DNA of 64,000 nucleotides from Neodiprion pinetum. Lineage: Eukaryota; Arthropoda; Insecta; Hymenoptera; Diprionidae. Location: positions 5,628,001 through 5,692,000 of the forward strand of contig NC_060238.1 of assembly GCF_021155775.2 (NCBI RefSeq), given 5' to 3'. The notes under the pieces were generated by a model. It was not told where the DNA came from. It did no database searches and saw only the letters and a list, made by a program, of their open reading frames with translations. A program made the position numbers and the translations under genes. Every line of letters starts with the position of its first letter. Positions within the stretch are counted from its first letter, which is position 1. Below are positions 23,201-35,541 of this stretch, piece by piece.

Positions 23201-24049
23201 AATATTTTCTTACAGAATTAAAAAAAATTTTTTCCCACCGATTTGAAATTATAACGAAAAATATCATCATTTGATTTCATTCTGCTTGTTTTCCAAACCT
23301 TTCAAGTCAGGGCTAAAGGAATTTCAAAAGAAATGTGAAATTTTCTATTTTGTATCATTAAATTTAAATGATATGTTGTATGATTTTCGGTTCAAGCTTT
23401 TCTAAATCATTTTCCATTCAGCAACCAGAACTAAATACGTACTTAAACGGATTTTGATGATTTCGAACTATGTTAATTTGGCAATAAAAATTAGATTAAA
23501 AAAAATAAAATAAAATAAACAGCAAAATACAAATACGGTGTAACTGAATAAGAAATTAAGAATCTTGGAATTGTTTCAAGTAAAAATGTAGTACACAAAA
23601 TCTATGCGGCGTAAAGGATTTCAATGATTTTAAATAAATACGACAGATGCCAATGGTAATAATAGTGTGTTTAACGTAGGGCAGGATTCGCTGTGTTCTA
23701 GGTTCAGTAGCTCGAAAGTAGGTCTGGCGTAGAGCCAAAAGTGGCATGTGGCGTCGTTGAAGAAGAAGTAACAGTGCGCCCTGATAATTGAGAGGTCAAA
23801 GAACCTGCTGGGTGAACGAGTACCTAAGTAGGGGGTGAAACAGTTGAGAATAATAGGGAACAAAGAGCGAGTGATTAGAGGGTTTAAAAAGCGTCTATCC
23901 TCGACTTAGTCGAATGCCGCAGAATCGTAACAGATCGGGTATAGATAAATACTCGGTTAACCCTTTCAGTCACAGTGGGATGCTCAGCGTCTCACCTCAA
24001 CAATTTCCATGTCTTAGCCTCATCTTTGTTACTTCGTATGGCTATTAAA
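20229..24049. other. Long gene-poor stretch with one GA-rich/CpG-richer patch
   Basis: No supported gene. A 164-codon plus frame (20320-20814) starts at a non-ATG codon and shows no domain. Around 22283-22330 is a purine-rich GAGAGA segment. It is followed at 22381-22460 by a CpG-rich segment with the self-complementary GCACGCACTGTGCGTGCGTG; this pair resembles an insect promoter with GAGA-type sites, but no gene can be attached to it. An A-rich AAATA run lies near 23497-23520. Confidence 0.35.
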
Positions 24050-24310
24050 ATATGGAAATGTCTATTTTGATTGTTTCTTCGATTTTGCATCCGCCATCTT
24101 GGATTTATAAGTTATGAAATTCTGACTTCAGATTCGTGATCAGTGACCCCAAAAACCCTCGAGTAACAAGTTTCGACCAGAATCATCGAATTTTTACAGT
24201 TTTTTCGATTTCACATCCGCCATATTGGATCCGCCATCTTGCATTTATAAGTTATCAAATTCTGACTGCAGATTCGTGATCAGCGACCCGAAAAATCATC
24301 GAGTAACAAA
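24050..24310 (-). repeat. Inverted copies of the 'AAAATGGCGGATCC' repeat
   Basis: Two units of about 125 bases on the minus strand. Each contains ATCCGCCAT(C/A)TTGGAT, then TTATAAGTTAT(G/C)AAATTCTGACT(T/G)CAGATTCGTGATCAG(T/C)GACCC and (C)ATCGAGTAACAA. They are diverged from the plus-strand copies at 12930 and 19520. Confidence 0.65.
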
Positions 24311-25984
24311 ATTCGAGCCAGAATATTGTTTTTGAGTTGAAAAATGTACGACCGAAAAGGTTAGCTTCTGTTTCCCTCACAGTTGCTAAAGGCTTTCGCG
24401 AGAAAGCTCTGCCTCCGTTATTTATCTGTTTAATAACTCGTCTGCAGGGAGCGATTTTTTATTCGGCCTGGCTAATTAAGAGCTTTCATTATTCACGCTG
24501 AAGACGGATCGTCCTGGAGATGACGGATGATACAGACAATAATACAAAACCCAAAACCATACCTAAGAGATTATCTAGTCTAAACCAGGCGCAGTAATTC
24601 TGCTCACAATCTACGCGCGACAGAATTTTTGGAACACCCACCGAAGCTCCTTTCTTCTCTGTTACATCTCATTTAAAAGCGGAATACCGTTTAGAAGCTT
24701 TAGACTGTGTCTTACAAATAATGTCACATTATTTGATAGTTTCTTTCAAGTTTTATGAACAATAGTTCATTTCATTTGTCAATAAGTTCTTATTAAATGG
24801 TTTGGAATGAATTTTCGACAACCACGATAGCTTTTACCGATCAATTGAACCGCAAGTGCAGTGATAATAATGGCACTGGAAGATTAGAAGTGAATTTGAA
24901 TAATTGAAACTATAATTTATATTGAATTTATTACTGAACAAACAACGTATTCGCTTGGGAGTAAAAGCATCACAATAGTTGTTAATAATTGAATATATTA
25001 TAATTAGTTTCGATTGGTAATTGAAAATTGCTTTCATGATCATCGCGTCAAGTACTTTCAATCAACTTTACTTCCATCAATTATAGTTGCACTTTTAAAC
25101 TTTTTTTGGATGATATCTTCAATACATACTTAATCGCCGACATTTTAACATGACATAAATATAGAATAGAAATCAACATCTTCTACCCTGAAAACTCGAT
25201 CAATGAATAATTCTTTACAGCTATAAGAGAACGGTTTTAAAGAAATTGCAGTCAAACATTTCGTTGGAGTTCAATTCCATAATCGTTATTCTTGCGCACA
25301 TATACAATCCGCACTCCTTACAATTCTGTAATTCTAACATCGGATTAATTACGTTGCAATAGTACACGGAAAGAAGAGCCGTCTGCATAAAGGAGTCTAA
25401 TCGATTCGTTGAATCGAGTCTGTCAGAACTATTAGCAGTAGTTCAGCAGTGGCAGGAAAAGCTTCCTTTTATGCGGTGGTCGCATTGTTCTAAATTCCGC
25501 TGCAGTCTCTTTCTTCTTTTATTTCAATACTTTGAGCTGTATAAGAGGGTGTAGTGCTGGCGAACTGCAGGGAATAAGAAACTTGGCAGTTTCTTAAGGG
25601 CTGTTATCTGGCAAGTTGTACAAACCCTCCGTGACTCGTGGATTTGCAGTAATCTCTTGAGAAAGTCCCACTTGAACGAACTCGTCGGAGTCCTCGCGTG
25701 GATTTTTACATGTTCTTTTTTCTTCCCTTGTTTCCAGTTTTCACCATGGTAGAGTACACTTGTTAAACCTTCACCGCGATACAGTGCCGACGAAAATTGG
25801 TTACAAACTCTCACACTCACGAACAAACGTTCAACTGCAGCCAACTTGTTTATCGTACCTACTCGCTCATTTCGCTCGCGCAAACATCTGCCTTTTATCC
25901 TTCTTAAGTGCATCGCGACCTGACGCACAACGCCTTCAACCATTACTACACTATCGAAAATTAGTCACATTTCATGTATACATC
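24311..25984. other. Gene-poor stretch
   Basis: The longest frame is a minus-strand ATG ORF of 139 codons at 25524-25943, overlapped by a plus frame of 103 codons. Neither has a recognisable domain, signal peptide or splice context, so neither is called. Remaining sequence shows nothing recognised. Confidence 0.35.
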
Positions 25985-26505
25985 ACTAGAATTTATAGCT
26001 CCTACGACAATTTCGCGATAGCACGGAAACTTCTGTCAAAATTTCATGCCAATCGGACAAGTAGTTTTTGAAATAATCGGCAAGAAACAAATCAGTGTAG
26101 ATAACTCCATTTCATAGTTTCTACGTTACTTCAGATACACTACGGAAGCTTCTGTTTAAATTTCGTGAAAATCCGTCGAGCCATTTTAGAAATTATCGGT
26201 AAAAAATTCGGTCTGTTTTACCGATATTTGTTCCCCAAATCGGACAAGCAGTTTTTTAAATCATCGGTAACAAAAAAACGAACCTTGTATTTTTATAATA
26301 GTGGTGTTTCAGTTGATATTTTCTAGGTTACTTCAGGTATACTACGAAAGCGTCTGTTAAAATTTCACGAAAATCGGTCCAGCAGTTATCGAGATTATCG
26401 GTAAGAAACTCGGTAGGTCTGTTTTACCGATATTTTTTCCCCTCAGTGGTAGGCAATCGAACATACTGCGTTGTTTACTCTAAAGCACCCTGTACATAAC
26501 ATTCT
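25985..26505. repeat. Cluster of diverged direct repeats ending in a family C element terminus
   Basis: Three diverged units share 'cggaa(a/g)cttctgt(t/c)aaaatttc(a)(t/c)g' followed by 'aatcgg(a/t)c(c)ag(c/t)ag(t)ttttgaaat(a)atcgg'. The last unit runs into 'GTCTGTTTTACCGATATT...CCCCTCAGTGGTAGGCAATC', the same terminus as the element at 46575-46862, then 'GAACATACTGCGTTGTTTACTC'. Confidence 0.6.
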
Positions 26506-29500
26506 CTCGCTTAACGAACATGCAACACAATGCAACTTTGTTTGTTTCAAGTAAATGTTCAATGTGCCTGAGATTCGTTGATGCGTAAGATTCGCATTAT
26601 ATGCAGCCCCATAAACGTTATTCACCCAATTTAAAGGCCGTATCAGTATCTCTGCATTTTAATTTCCAATTTAAACGTGACCGTCGTCGCCGTGTTTTAT
26701 CGTTACTCCTGGTGTCACCGAGTCAGGCTCCGCGGCTTTATCCTACAAGGCTGGGGAATCGAATTTGCCGTGTTTACACCGTAAAGCAAACGGATCCTGC
26801 TGAAGGCATCTCGTCTAACGGGGTAAAAAGTGAATTGCTCGGTTGATTCAAGAAGATTATGTGTAGGTTGTATAGGTATACCTATACACATAGCAATGTA
26901 GGTATACCTGTGTAGAAAAACACGGATGAAGAACCCCGAAGCGAACGAAAATTGAAAAGGAAAGTTCGGGTTCGGGAATTTCCAATCTTCGGGATAAATT
27001 GCATCCGTTTCATAATTCTTAATAGCTTTTTTACAGCTACTTTCAAAAATTTTCGCAAAAAATATTCACGTCAGCGCTCAAATATATTTTATGAAATTCA
27101 ATATCCTGTAAACTTGCTGGTCGATTGACAGATGATTATTATAACGGGTATTCGGTAAGTCCATTAAACTCTGTGGCACACGATGACCCTTGATTTGAAG
27201 AATCGACTTTAGGAAGTTTAATCATTCCTTGGGAGTATCAATTTTCTCCAACATCACTTGAAAGATACTTGAAACATCAACGAAACGAAACGATATTACG
27301 ACGCAAACTAATTGAAAGTCAATTTTGTCGTCTCATTGTTGGATCATTAAAGATAATTAAATTCTAAACTACCCTACAAATCTTGTAAACACACATTGTA
27401 AAAACTATCTTTCATCATTTATCAGTATCCATTGATTCGTCATTCAAAACAATATCAATACTTGTATCGTATATTAAAATATACGAACTGGGACAGTGCG
27501 ATTAATCGTTTATTCGCTAGCATCGTTTAATTATTTTTCCAATTAATCGATAAATCGATCTATCAAAAAAAACCATAAATCGAATCTTACCAAATTAAAA
27601 CTACTTTCACTGTGTCACTTTTACTATACACACAAAAAAAAAAAAGAAGAAATTGTCAAATTTCCTTGAAAATTTCGTGACCGTACGTTAAAATTCCTGC
27701 ATTCCGTAAAGGTACCTACGTAAAGGAAGCAATTTTTTGTTGAGGAATTGTTTTCAAATATTTGCTTTCGTCGACACCTGCAGCGGAGGTTTTTCCTCCC
27801 TGAACGAAACGATCAGGGTGTGTAAAAAATTGATTTTTCTTGGTGCCTCTACTTATTTTCTCCCCAACCTTTTTTTTTCGCCCAGCGAGTTTTCCTCCTC
27901 ATCTTGCAGCCGAGTTTTCTCATCTATTCATGCATATACAGAGTACACGTGTATTATTTATGTATACCTACGATACAAAGCACGTTAAACTCTCCTTAGC
28001 CACATCATTGTCGCCAAGGCCACGTCCGGTTATCAAATGACATTGTCGGATTGGCTTCGCTCAAGGGGAACAACAAACGATATTCACCCACACGCGCTTC
28101 TGAAGCAAGGCTGCAGGCTTCCAAGCGTACATTATAGACCTTTCTGAGTTCAATCATGCATGGGTAAGGCTAAAGGCATGGAAACGAGGTTCTGAATATC
28201 TCTGCCGCGAGGTAAGGCCCTCACTTGTAATTTACCACCGAGAGAAATTTAATAACGATGACAAGTGGATGCAGTCATTATCCTTCGTCAAGCTTGTACG
28301 CAAAATAATATTCTCAACCCCGAGATATTTTTTACAGGTTAAAATTATCCCGCTGCACTTGACGATCAGGGCTCAGATTGTAATCGTGAATTTCAAAACG
28401 ATGGGAGGAAAGAGCTGAAAATTCAACCCGTTAACATTTCAAGGATACGAAATTTTTTACACATTTTTCTACGCGGTATTTCAACAAATTTATTTACAAC
28501 TAGACAATTTTCTAGACATTAAAACGTTTCAAGAAAAGCTTCGGCAGCTCTTTTTTAAGAGAACTTTGGGTTTGATAGGAAAAATCGTTTCCAACAAATA
28601 TTTAGGAAAAACCTTGTTTCGGAAAATCTCAACAGCGTTTCTTAAAAAAATGAAGCTTAAAAACTCTGGGTTTGAAGGTATGAAGAAGAATAATCGTTAT
28701 TCAAGAATCGTTCGAAAAGAAAATGTGGTTTTAAAAATCGATATGGAAATCTTTGGATTGAGAAAAAAAAAAAAAAAAAACGTTGGTTGAAAACCGTTCC
28801 CAAAAATTGGTGAAAGAGTTAATTCTCGATTAAAAAAAAAAAACAGGTTTTCAGACCTACAGGCTCCAAAAAAACAGGAATCATTGCTCGTCTATAACTG
28901 TTTGGAAGTAAAAAAACTCTCAAAAAAATGGGAATAATAGGTTGGAGGTGTTACAAAATCGCCGATCGAATCGTAGAGTGTTTAGAGTATAAGCAATCTT
29001 TGGAATTGGACTGGAATAACCGGTATACAGTATCGTTCGATTCGGATTGATGGTATCGGATAAATTCCGTATCCTTCACCTCTCACAGCTAATATAGTGT
29101 GAACCCCTCGATTTTTGTGGGCAATACGTGACTTTATACAGGTCTGCATCAAGTTGATCGAGGGTGGAAATAAAGGGGCGGGAAAGTGAGAGAAGCATTC
29201 ACACTGTGCACCTGACGCGTCATCTTTTTCCCAATTTTAGCAAACGCCGTATACGATATACGGCATATTCTCGTAAAAGTTTCATGCCTCCATGAAAGAC
29301 TTCGCGGGGTCTCCGGTCGCCATAACTTGCTGAATCACACCCCCGATTACATCTCTGCCCATTAACTTCTCATACACCTACACAAAAATGTCCACCGGTC
29401 ACACCAAGGTTTCTATAAATGGTGTTTCATGTCGTAACCCCATGGACGTACCTTTTATCGGAGAAAAACCCGAAAATGATTTCCCAAGAAAAATTATGTG

Positions 29501-31969
29501 CGGTTTATTAAGGACGACCTGCCGCGAGTATAAAGATGTTTCGTTTTTTTTTTTTTTTTTTTTTTTTCTGAACGACCACCATACGTGACACACACGTGCC
29601 TTTATTGTTCTCTTAAATTTTCGGAGAATTTATCGGGTGAATGGATAATCATTTTATATGGGGAATTCCATGCAAACCCGACCAATGTCTGGTCATCTCC
29701 ATTTCTGATTGTGTTGACAAAAATGTTCTGCAATTGTTCCAGCTCTGAAATCGAGACCCATGAAGGATAAAATGTCGAGTAAAATAAATTCCGATCTGAG
29801 TTATAATAATTATCCGACTTCGTTTCATTAGTTGACTCTGTTGATAATTTACTAAAATTAAATTAATCAAAGCCCGAGATAATCCGACCACCGTAAATCA
29901 CGCGTTATCATCTTCCGAAGTACAAAAGCTGCAGAAATTCGATGCGAATCAGCTGGATACGTACTTTGAAATCCGATAACTCGTGGTTTCCTAATTGGGA
30001 TAAATAGTCCATTCGACACCGTTTAATTCGGTTAGATTCTCTAGGTTTTGATCAATTTTCAGATGAAAACAAAATACGAGGATGACCGAGAATAATTACA
30101 CAAATTATACCCCGCGAGAAATTTCTAATCGAACTTGACGTTTCGTATATATTTATATATATACGTAAATTATAACGATGCTTGTCTCTGTAGAAATGCG
30201 AGAAAACATAATTACATTGATTTTGGTGGAACTGAAGGGTGGGAGTAAAAATATAAAAAGATCAAAAAATTGAACAGCCATATTATCGAATTTTTAAACA
30301 AGCGAAAACTTAATTTACAGAATTTAAAAATGTTGAAAGTACAAGTATGGATAAGTAAAAGAATAGAAAGTTCGGAAGATAGAATGCCGAAGTTTTAGAA
30401 TCGTCAGTATTCCTTTCGATACATATTTTGAAGTTTCTATATTGTGTCATTCTGTATTTCGACTTTCGATATTCACAATTTTCTATACTTGTACTTTCCG
30501 CAACAATAAATTTTATCAATAAGATTTTCGCGTCAATGAAAATTCGATATTCCGGTCCTTCTGTCAATCGACGATCCTAGTTTTTTTTTTTTTTTTTTTT
30601 TTACACCTTGCCCCTAAAGTTTATCCGTGAGCTCGTAAAAAAAAGTTCTATAACAAAACGCGTCTACAAATTGATTTGGTTAAAAAAATCTTAAAGTCTT
30701 ATAGGAGGGCAGGTATCAAGGGAGGAAATGAGAGAGCCAGAGACGGAGAAATAATCGGAAATAGAAGGCGATGGAGAGAGTGAAATGGGTTTAAGTACCT
30801 ACAACGATGAGAGTCGAATGGTTGGCGCCTGCCTGTCCGTACCTCCAGGTCTTCTACTTGTTACCGCCTGATCACCTCGCCTTCAAGGATTTCGCGGATG
30901 AATTCATATCGTCGCGGCTTTTATATTGCAATATAACGACTCTCCTCGAATCCCTCCGGCGTAAAATCTCGGCCAGAATAAGGCAGGATTTATTAAATAT
31001 CTACATGTTCAACTCGGAATATATATCGTTCACAGGCAATTGCAGACGTATATTGAGAAGAATCGAATCGATATAATTTGAATAAGAATAAGAATCATTT
31101 CTCAGACTGACTTCATTTGGCAAATAAAACCACCACTTCACCGCTTTTTTTTTTTCCATCTCTCCTCGTCACCGTTTTTTATTATTATTATTATGATTGT
31201 TATTTATTTATTTATTTTTTTTTTTTTTAAAGATAAACTGGTTAACCAAAAATCAATACTTTTTAACAATTTTATTCCCGACTCGACCATAAGGTTAACT
31301 TTTTTGACCTGAAAAGCGGGCCGAAAGTAGCATATTATTCCCTCATAACTTTACTTCCCTAATCTAAGTGAAAAATGTATCACTTTTCTCCCGCATTTGC
31401 GGGCATTTATGTGTATATTGTGGGAAATTATTTTTTTGAGTAAAAAATCGCGCTTCGCTCGGCCATTAAATTCACCCGCAGGAATAATCTTTGACTTTAT
31501 TCCCTTGTTACGTAATGTACTGTTATTTCAAGATATTCGCGCATCGGGTATTTACGAAATTGTTTTATTCGGAAGTTACGGAGATCCCTTGAAAAATTGA
31601 AAAATCGGTAATGATGGAATTAAAATTGATGCATTTATGCATGTGCGTGTTACAGTTATGTACGGAAGATTAAAGATTAGGAGAAAGAGATAAGCTGATA
31701 TAATATGGTGGATTTCAAACTTTTAATTAATCTAACAAGGGACCGCACATAGAGCTGCAACTAATTACTGCAGGCTCACAACACGACGTACATGCACAAG
31801 TGAATAATTTCTACAAGTACTTTATACCTTACACTACACACATACGTTTTTATCTTTCGTTATCGTCGGCGTAATAAGCAGGACAACATATCTAGAACCT
31901 ATTACTTATATTCAATAAACGACCGAAAATTAGGTGGATAAAACAGCTCGACGAAAAAAAATTTTTTTG
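26506..31969. other. Long gene-poor stretch with palindrome and homopolymer tracts
   Basis: No gene is supported. A perfect 20-base palindrome lies at 26869-26888. A/T tracts occur at about 27632-27644, 28760-28780, 29546-29568 and 30580-30602. A purine-rich segment at about 30706-30790 precedes an ATG-started 89-codon plus frame (30807-31076) with better-than-average codon look but no domain, signal peptide or match I know. Short microsatellites lie near 31180-31230. Confidence 0.35.
26869..26888. repeat. Perfect 20-base palindrome
   Basis: TGTATAGGTATACCTATACA reads identically on both strands. A second GGTATACCT lies about 20 bases further right (near 26903-26911). No gene nearby. Confidence 0.7.
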
Positions 31970-32420
31970 AATTTATATTTCAATGAATAAATTTTGATTC
32001 TATTCATCGAGTAATAACCAAAATCTTCATTTATTACTTATAAAGTTTGCTTTTGTACTTTTTACACTGGTAAATAACACCGGTCAGCACAACAATTTTT
32101 GAATCTGAGTTCCAGATGTCAAATTTTTTGTAGAAACCAAAACCATATTTCAGATTTTAAGAAAATTTCCTATTTTCTCAAACACTTATCGTAAATATCA
32201 ACAAAACAAACTTCTGTTTTGCATTTAAATTTTTTAGTACAAGTGATTTAAACGTGGAACTGAAACTTGTTTAATTGTTATTTACAATAAATGTTTGAGA
32301 AAATTCGATACATCGTTCTGGTTTCTACAAAAGCAAACTTTATCGAATAAAACTATTTTTTCTTCTATTAGTTATGTGAAAGAAATCAAAATTTGAGTCA
32401 ACACTCAAAATTACATATAA
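31970..32420. repeat. Dispersed hairpin repeat, family E, second copy
   Basis: Contains 'AAAATCTTCATTTATTACTTATAAAGTTTGCTTTTGTAC' (inverse of 5895-5945), then 'CAAGTGATTTAAACG...TTTGTTTAATTGTTATTTACAATAAATGTTTGAGAAAAT' and 'TCTACAAAAGCAAACT' as at 5672-5785. Inverted terminal parts indicate a palindromic non-autonomous element. Confidence 0.6.
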
Positions 32421-33935
32421 TAATAAGATTTTGGAAAGTGTGCTGCGGCAGTGTAAAAGTGAGCGTGTTAATTAATTTTCTTCATACCCTGAAACTGTTA
32501 TCTGGACTGTCTTTTTACCGAGAGAAATGGGAATTAACGAACGCTAATGGAGCTACTTAAATAATTGATTATTCTTTTTTCTTTCCTCGTTTTTTGCCGA
32601 TTTAGAACTGGTGATCGATCCATTTCAAGCCTGCCAAGAAGTATAAAGGAGTTTCGAAAGTATTAGCTGAGCATCGTGGAAATACTGTTTCGTTGTAATA
32701 AGCAAAAGTATAATACAGTCGATTATAAACTAGATTTACATTGGAAAGTGTTAAAGTTTCGAAAACTCTGACTGTACGATTTCGTTTCAGGCTATGGAAA
32801 AATCCGATGAAATAGAAAAATCTTATTCAAATCAGGGTTATATATGAGGCATTGTTTTCCCGGCAGCAGAAAAACCCGAAGTATAAAAGTTTATGTGACG
32901 GCAGGCTTTGCGTGGTCCGGAAATTGAAGATTTGCGTTCGGAATCTAGCACGATTCAACCTTTATCACCATCTTTTCACCGCGATGGTTTTCTTTCGGGA
33001 ACCTTGAAAATTTATACAATAAAAGGAAAAGAATGTAAAAATGAATCGGCCGATGGATCTGTGTCAAAATTCAAGAAAAAAGATGTTTTCAAACTGTTTA
33101 CAAAATTTTTATCAATGTTGTTTGGTCCAATATTGGCGAACACGATCTCTGCTATATAATAGGCATGAATCTAAGAAAATTTGAATAGCGTAAGTTAAGA
33201 CGTCAAAGATTTGAAAAAAATTTATACAATTATATCGTTAAAAACGATTAAACTCTGGTGTTTTTGGTCTGATTGTGATATTATACTGATTTACAATCAG
33301 ATTTGCGCGTTATAACTGCATCATACCACAAGATACCTTGAAGTTTTTTCAGACAATTTGTAGGGATCTGATCAGCGAGGAAAAAAAATCCAAATAGGAG
33401 ATGTATAATCAGATGATAAGACACTGTAGTTTAAATGTTTAATCACTATGAACGTTCTAATTATAAAACCTCTTTTCAAATGTATTAAATTATATATCTT
33501 AGATTTTGTGTCATTTTGTATATCGTCAGCTTCACGTTTTTTCGATATAGTATAAGAGACTCGAACAGTACAAAACACAGTCACAAACTGAAAAAAAAAG
33601 AAACATTTAAAAAAGTTGTCTTCAGACCCGTTTTTCGACCACGAAAAGATACCCTTAGGCATCCAAAAGATGTCTTCCCGAACTTTTGGAGGTGAAAAAA
33701 CAGGTCGCAAGGCACCTTTATAAACTACTTTTTCTTTTACGACTTCAAGTTTTGTTTTATCTGGACGATGTTGTTTCATTCGTGTTCACCGTAGTGATTT
33801 TTGCAAGGGGTGTTTCACCGAAGCGGTTGAGGTGTCAATATCATTCAGAACCATTTCGTAATTTTCAAAATGACTTTGTAATTTCCGAAATTACACTAAA
33901 AATCGGTAATACTGAAATAAAATTCTGCATTAGTG
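32421..33935. other. Gene-poor stretch
   Basis: The longest frame is a minus-strand ATG ORF of 135 codons (33372-33779). Its first 50 residues are hydrophilic and codon-plausible, but the rest is AT-driven Phe/Ile-rich sequence, so it is not called. Nothing else recognised. Confidence 0.35.
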
Positions 33936-34318
33936 TCATCATCGGTAGTCGTGAGAAATAATTTAGGATTACAGGAATCTCTTTGTATTCTTAAGAAATC
34001 ATGAGAAATCACGTAATCAAAGTAAAATTTACATGTCAAGTAATCAGTCTATAAAATTTAAGTAATCACGAAATACGTAATCATGGTAAAAATTTTTGCT
34101 CTGGTCAAATCTTCAAAAGTAATAACTGGTAGTCATGAGAAATCATTAAGGATTTCACGAATCCCTTTGCAATCTTAAGAAATCATGCAAAATCTTATAA
34201 ATCACGAGATATTACTCAATCAAAGTAAAATGCATTTGTCAATGAATGACTCTATAAAATCTAAGTAGGTAATCACGAAATACGTGATCATGGTATGAAT
34301 TTTTGCTCCGATGAAACA
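33936..34318 (+). repeat. Direct tandem duplication, about 184-base period
   Basis: Two diverged copies start at about 33941 and 34125 with 'GGTAGTC(G/A)TGAGAAAT', and both contain 'CTTAAGAAATCATG', 'AATCAAAGTAAAAT', 'TCTATAAAAT(T/C)TAAG' and 'AATCACGAAATACGT(A/G)ATCATGGTA'. AT-rich, non-coding. Confidence 0.65.
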
Positions 34319-34435
34319 TCCCCTGAGTTTTTGTCATTTTTGCCGATCTTCCGAGTGAACTTTGAAAATAAAATATGGAAGGGGGTCAGAAAATAGAAGA
34401 TCGCCAAAGCTGCAAGTTGGTCTACCGTAAATGGT

Positions 34436-34722
34436 AAATTCCTGGCAGTGTCGGCCGGGGTTGCCGCAGTGCAACGAGCTGCAGTTGCACCGCACGGCCA
34501 TGGGAAACTGGAGTAGGGCAACGACCCAGGAATACGGGATTATAGTATCCAATCGCCCCCGTTCGTTACACCCGCAAACGAAACCCCGGCTCCGCGGCGC
34601 CAAGGCGCGTTGACTGCTCTGCCCTGTCTGGCAGGGCACGAGGATGTCGATGCCCGAGGCTGTGCCAGACTACCCCATGCGACACTCGCTGTGCGGCCCT
34701 CGGATTGCGGAAAATTTTTTTC
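34436..34722. other. GC-rich island of unknown origin
   Basis: Sharply more GC-rich than its surroundings, with clear short stems: GTGCAAC...GTTGCAC near 34469-34490 and TGCCCTG...CAGGGCA near 34620-34638. Open frames exist on both strands (60-101 codons), including a Cys-rich minus frame (RCNCSSLHCGNPGRHC), but no family is recognised. It abuts the 190-base tandem repeats on its right. It does not read as rRNA, tRNA or a known spliceosomal RNA by eye. A fragment of a host gene carried by a repeat, or a structured RNA, are possibilities. Confidence 0.4.
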
Positions 34723-34724
34723 CC

Positions 34725-35215
34725 ACCGACGCAGCATTAAAAAACGCCGTGTTTCGCTGTTGAGAGGATGCTGTGGTCAGTCTTTACCGACCGAGTAAAA
34801 TGTCACTCATTTTGAGTAATATCAAAGCCTTGTACGTATCACCGATCTGGAAATACCGAAGTCAGCACGATTCTAAACGCAGTATCAAATACGTAAATGC
34901 CCAAGAACACTTTTTTTTTACGCAACAATGATAAACACGTCGTGTTTCGCTGTTGACAGAATGCTGTAGCAAGTCTTTGCCGACCGAGTAAAATGTCATT
35001 CATTTTGAGTAATCTCAAAGCCTTGTACGTATCACCGATGTGGAAATACCGAAGTCAGCACGATTCTAAACGCAGTATCAAAACCGTAAATGCCCAAGAA
35101 AACTTTTTTTTTACGCAACAATAATAAAAACGCCATGTTTCGCTGTTGAGAGAATGCTGTAGTCAGTCTTTACCGACCGAGTAAAAGGTCACTTTAACTT
35201 CACTATTATTCACGC
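34725..35215 (+). repeat. Tandem repeat, about 190-base unit, about 2.4 copies
   Basis: Unit: AAAAACGCC(G/A)TGTTTCGCTGTTGA(G/C)AG(A/G)ATGCTGT(A/G)G(T), then TCTTTACCGACCGAGTAAAATGTCA, TCATTTTGAGTAAT, CAAAGCCTTGTACGTATCACCGAT, and ATTCTAAACGCAGTATCAAA ... CGTAAATGCCCAAGAA, ending in a T-tract and ACGCAACAAT. Copies begin at about 34738, 34928 and 35126, the last truncated. Identity between copies is high by eye, so duplication is recent. Confidence 0.75.
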
Positions 35216-35242
35216 TTAAGCATCACTGACGAAAAAAAATTG

Positions 35243-35479
35243 CAGATCAACTGCGGTGGGTTAGCTCACGGTTGAATAATCAAATACGCATGCGCTGAAA
35301 TTCTACAGTTATCTAAGCAGTTGTTTTATCAGGTCTACCAACCGTCATAAGTCCAGATGACAGATCGCTGCAATGTATTTATCCTCAAAAATGTTGGTCG
35401 TCCTGATAGAACAACTGCTTTTGCTCCAGAACTTCAGCGCATGCGCGTTAGATCATTCAACCATGAATGAATCGCTCTG
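35243..35479. mobile_element. Palindromic MITE, family A, second full copy
   Basis: Same architecture as 20005-20228: inverted ends enclosing ACGC(A)TGCGCTGAA, GCAGTTGTT(T/C)(T)ATCAGG and ACCAAC, with the shared centre GTCCAGATGACAGATCGC and CCTCAAAAATGTTGGT. More diverged at the left end (CAGATCAACTGCGG). Confidence 0.7.
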
Positions 35480-35541
35480 TATAAATTACGAAAGAAACAT
35501 GTATGAACGGAGCTTTTGTTATGCGTATTAGCTATACATAT

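Noticed and set aside
23630..23863. Minus frame with NDATCHFWLYARPTFELLN, considered as a retrotransposon fragment
   Set aside because: No reverse transcriptase, nuclease or gag motif could be recognised and neighbouring sequence shows no continuation.
25524..25943. 139-codon ATG-started minus frame
   Set aside because: No recognisable domain; overlapped by a 103-codon plus frame; likely a stop-poor stretch. A database search or RNA evidence could revive it.
29388..29588. 66-codon plus frame (MSTGHTKVSINGVSC...)
   Set aside because: ATG-started and hydrophilic but runs into a poly-T tract (poly-Phe) and lacks a donor or known domain.
30807..31076. 89-codon plus frame after a purine-rich segment
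   Set aside because: Codon use is somewhat gene-like, but there is no signal peptide, domain, splice site or known relative; not strong enough to call.
33372..33779. 135-codon ATG-started minus frame
   Set aside because: The N-terminal 50 residues look plausible, but the remainder is AT-driven hydrophobic sequence and no family is recognised.
34436..34722. GC-rich island considered as rRNA, tRNA or snRNA
   Set aside because: No match by eye to conserved rRNA segments, tRNA A/B boxes or U-snRNA sequences; left as unknown.
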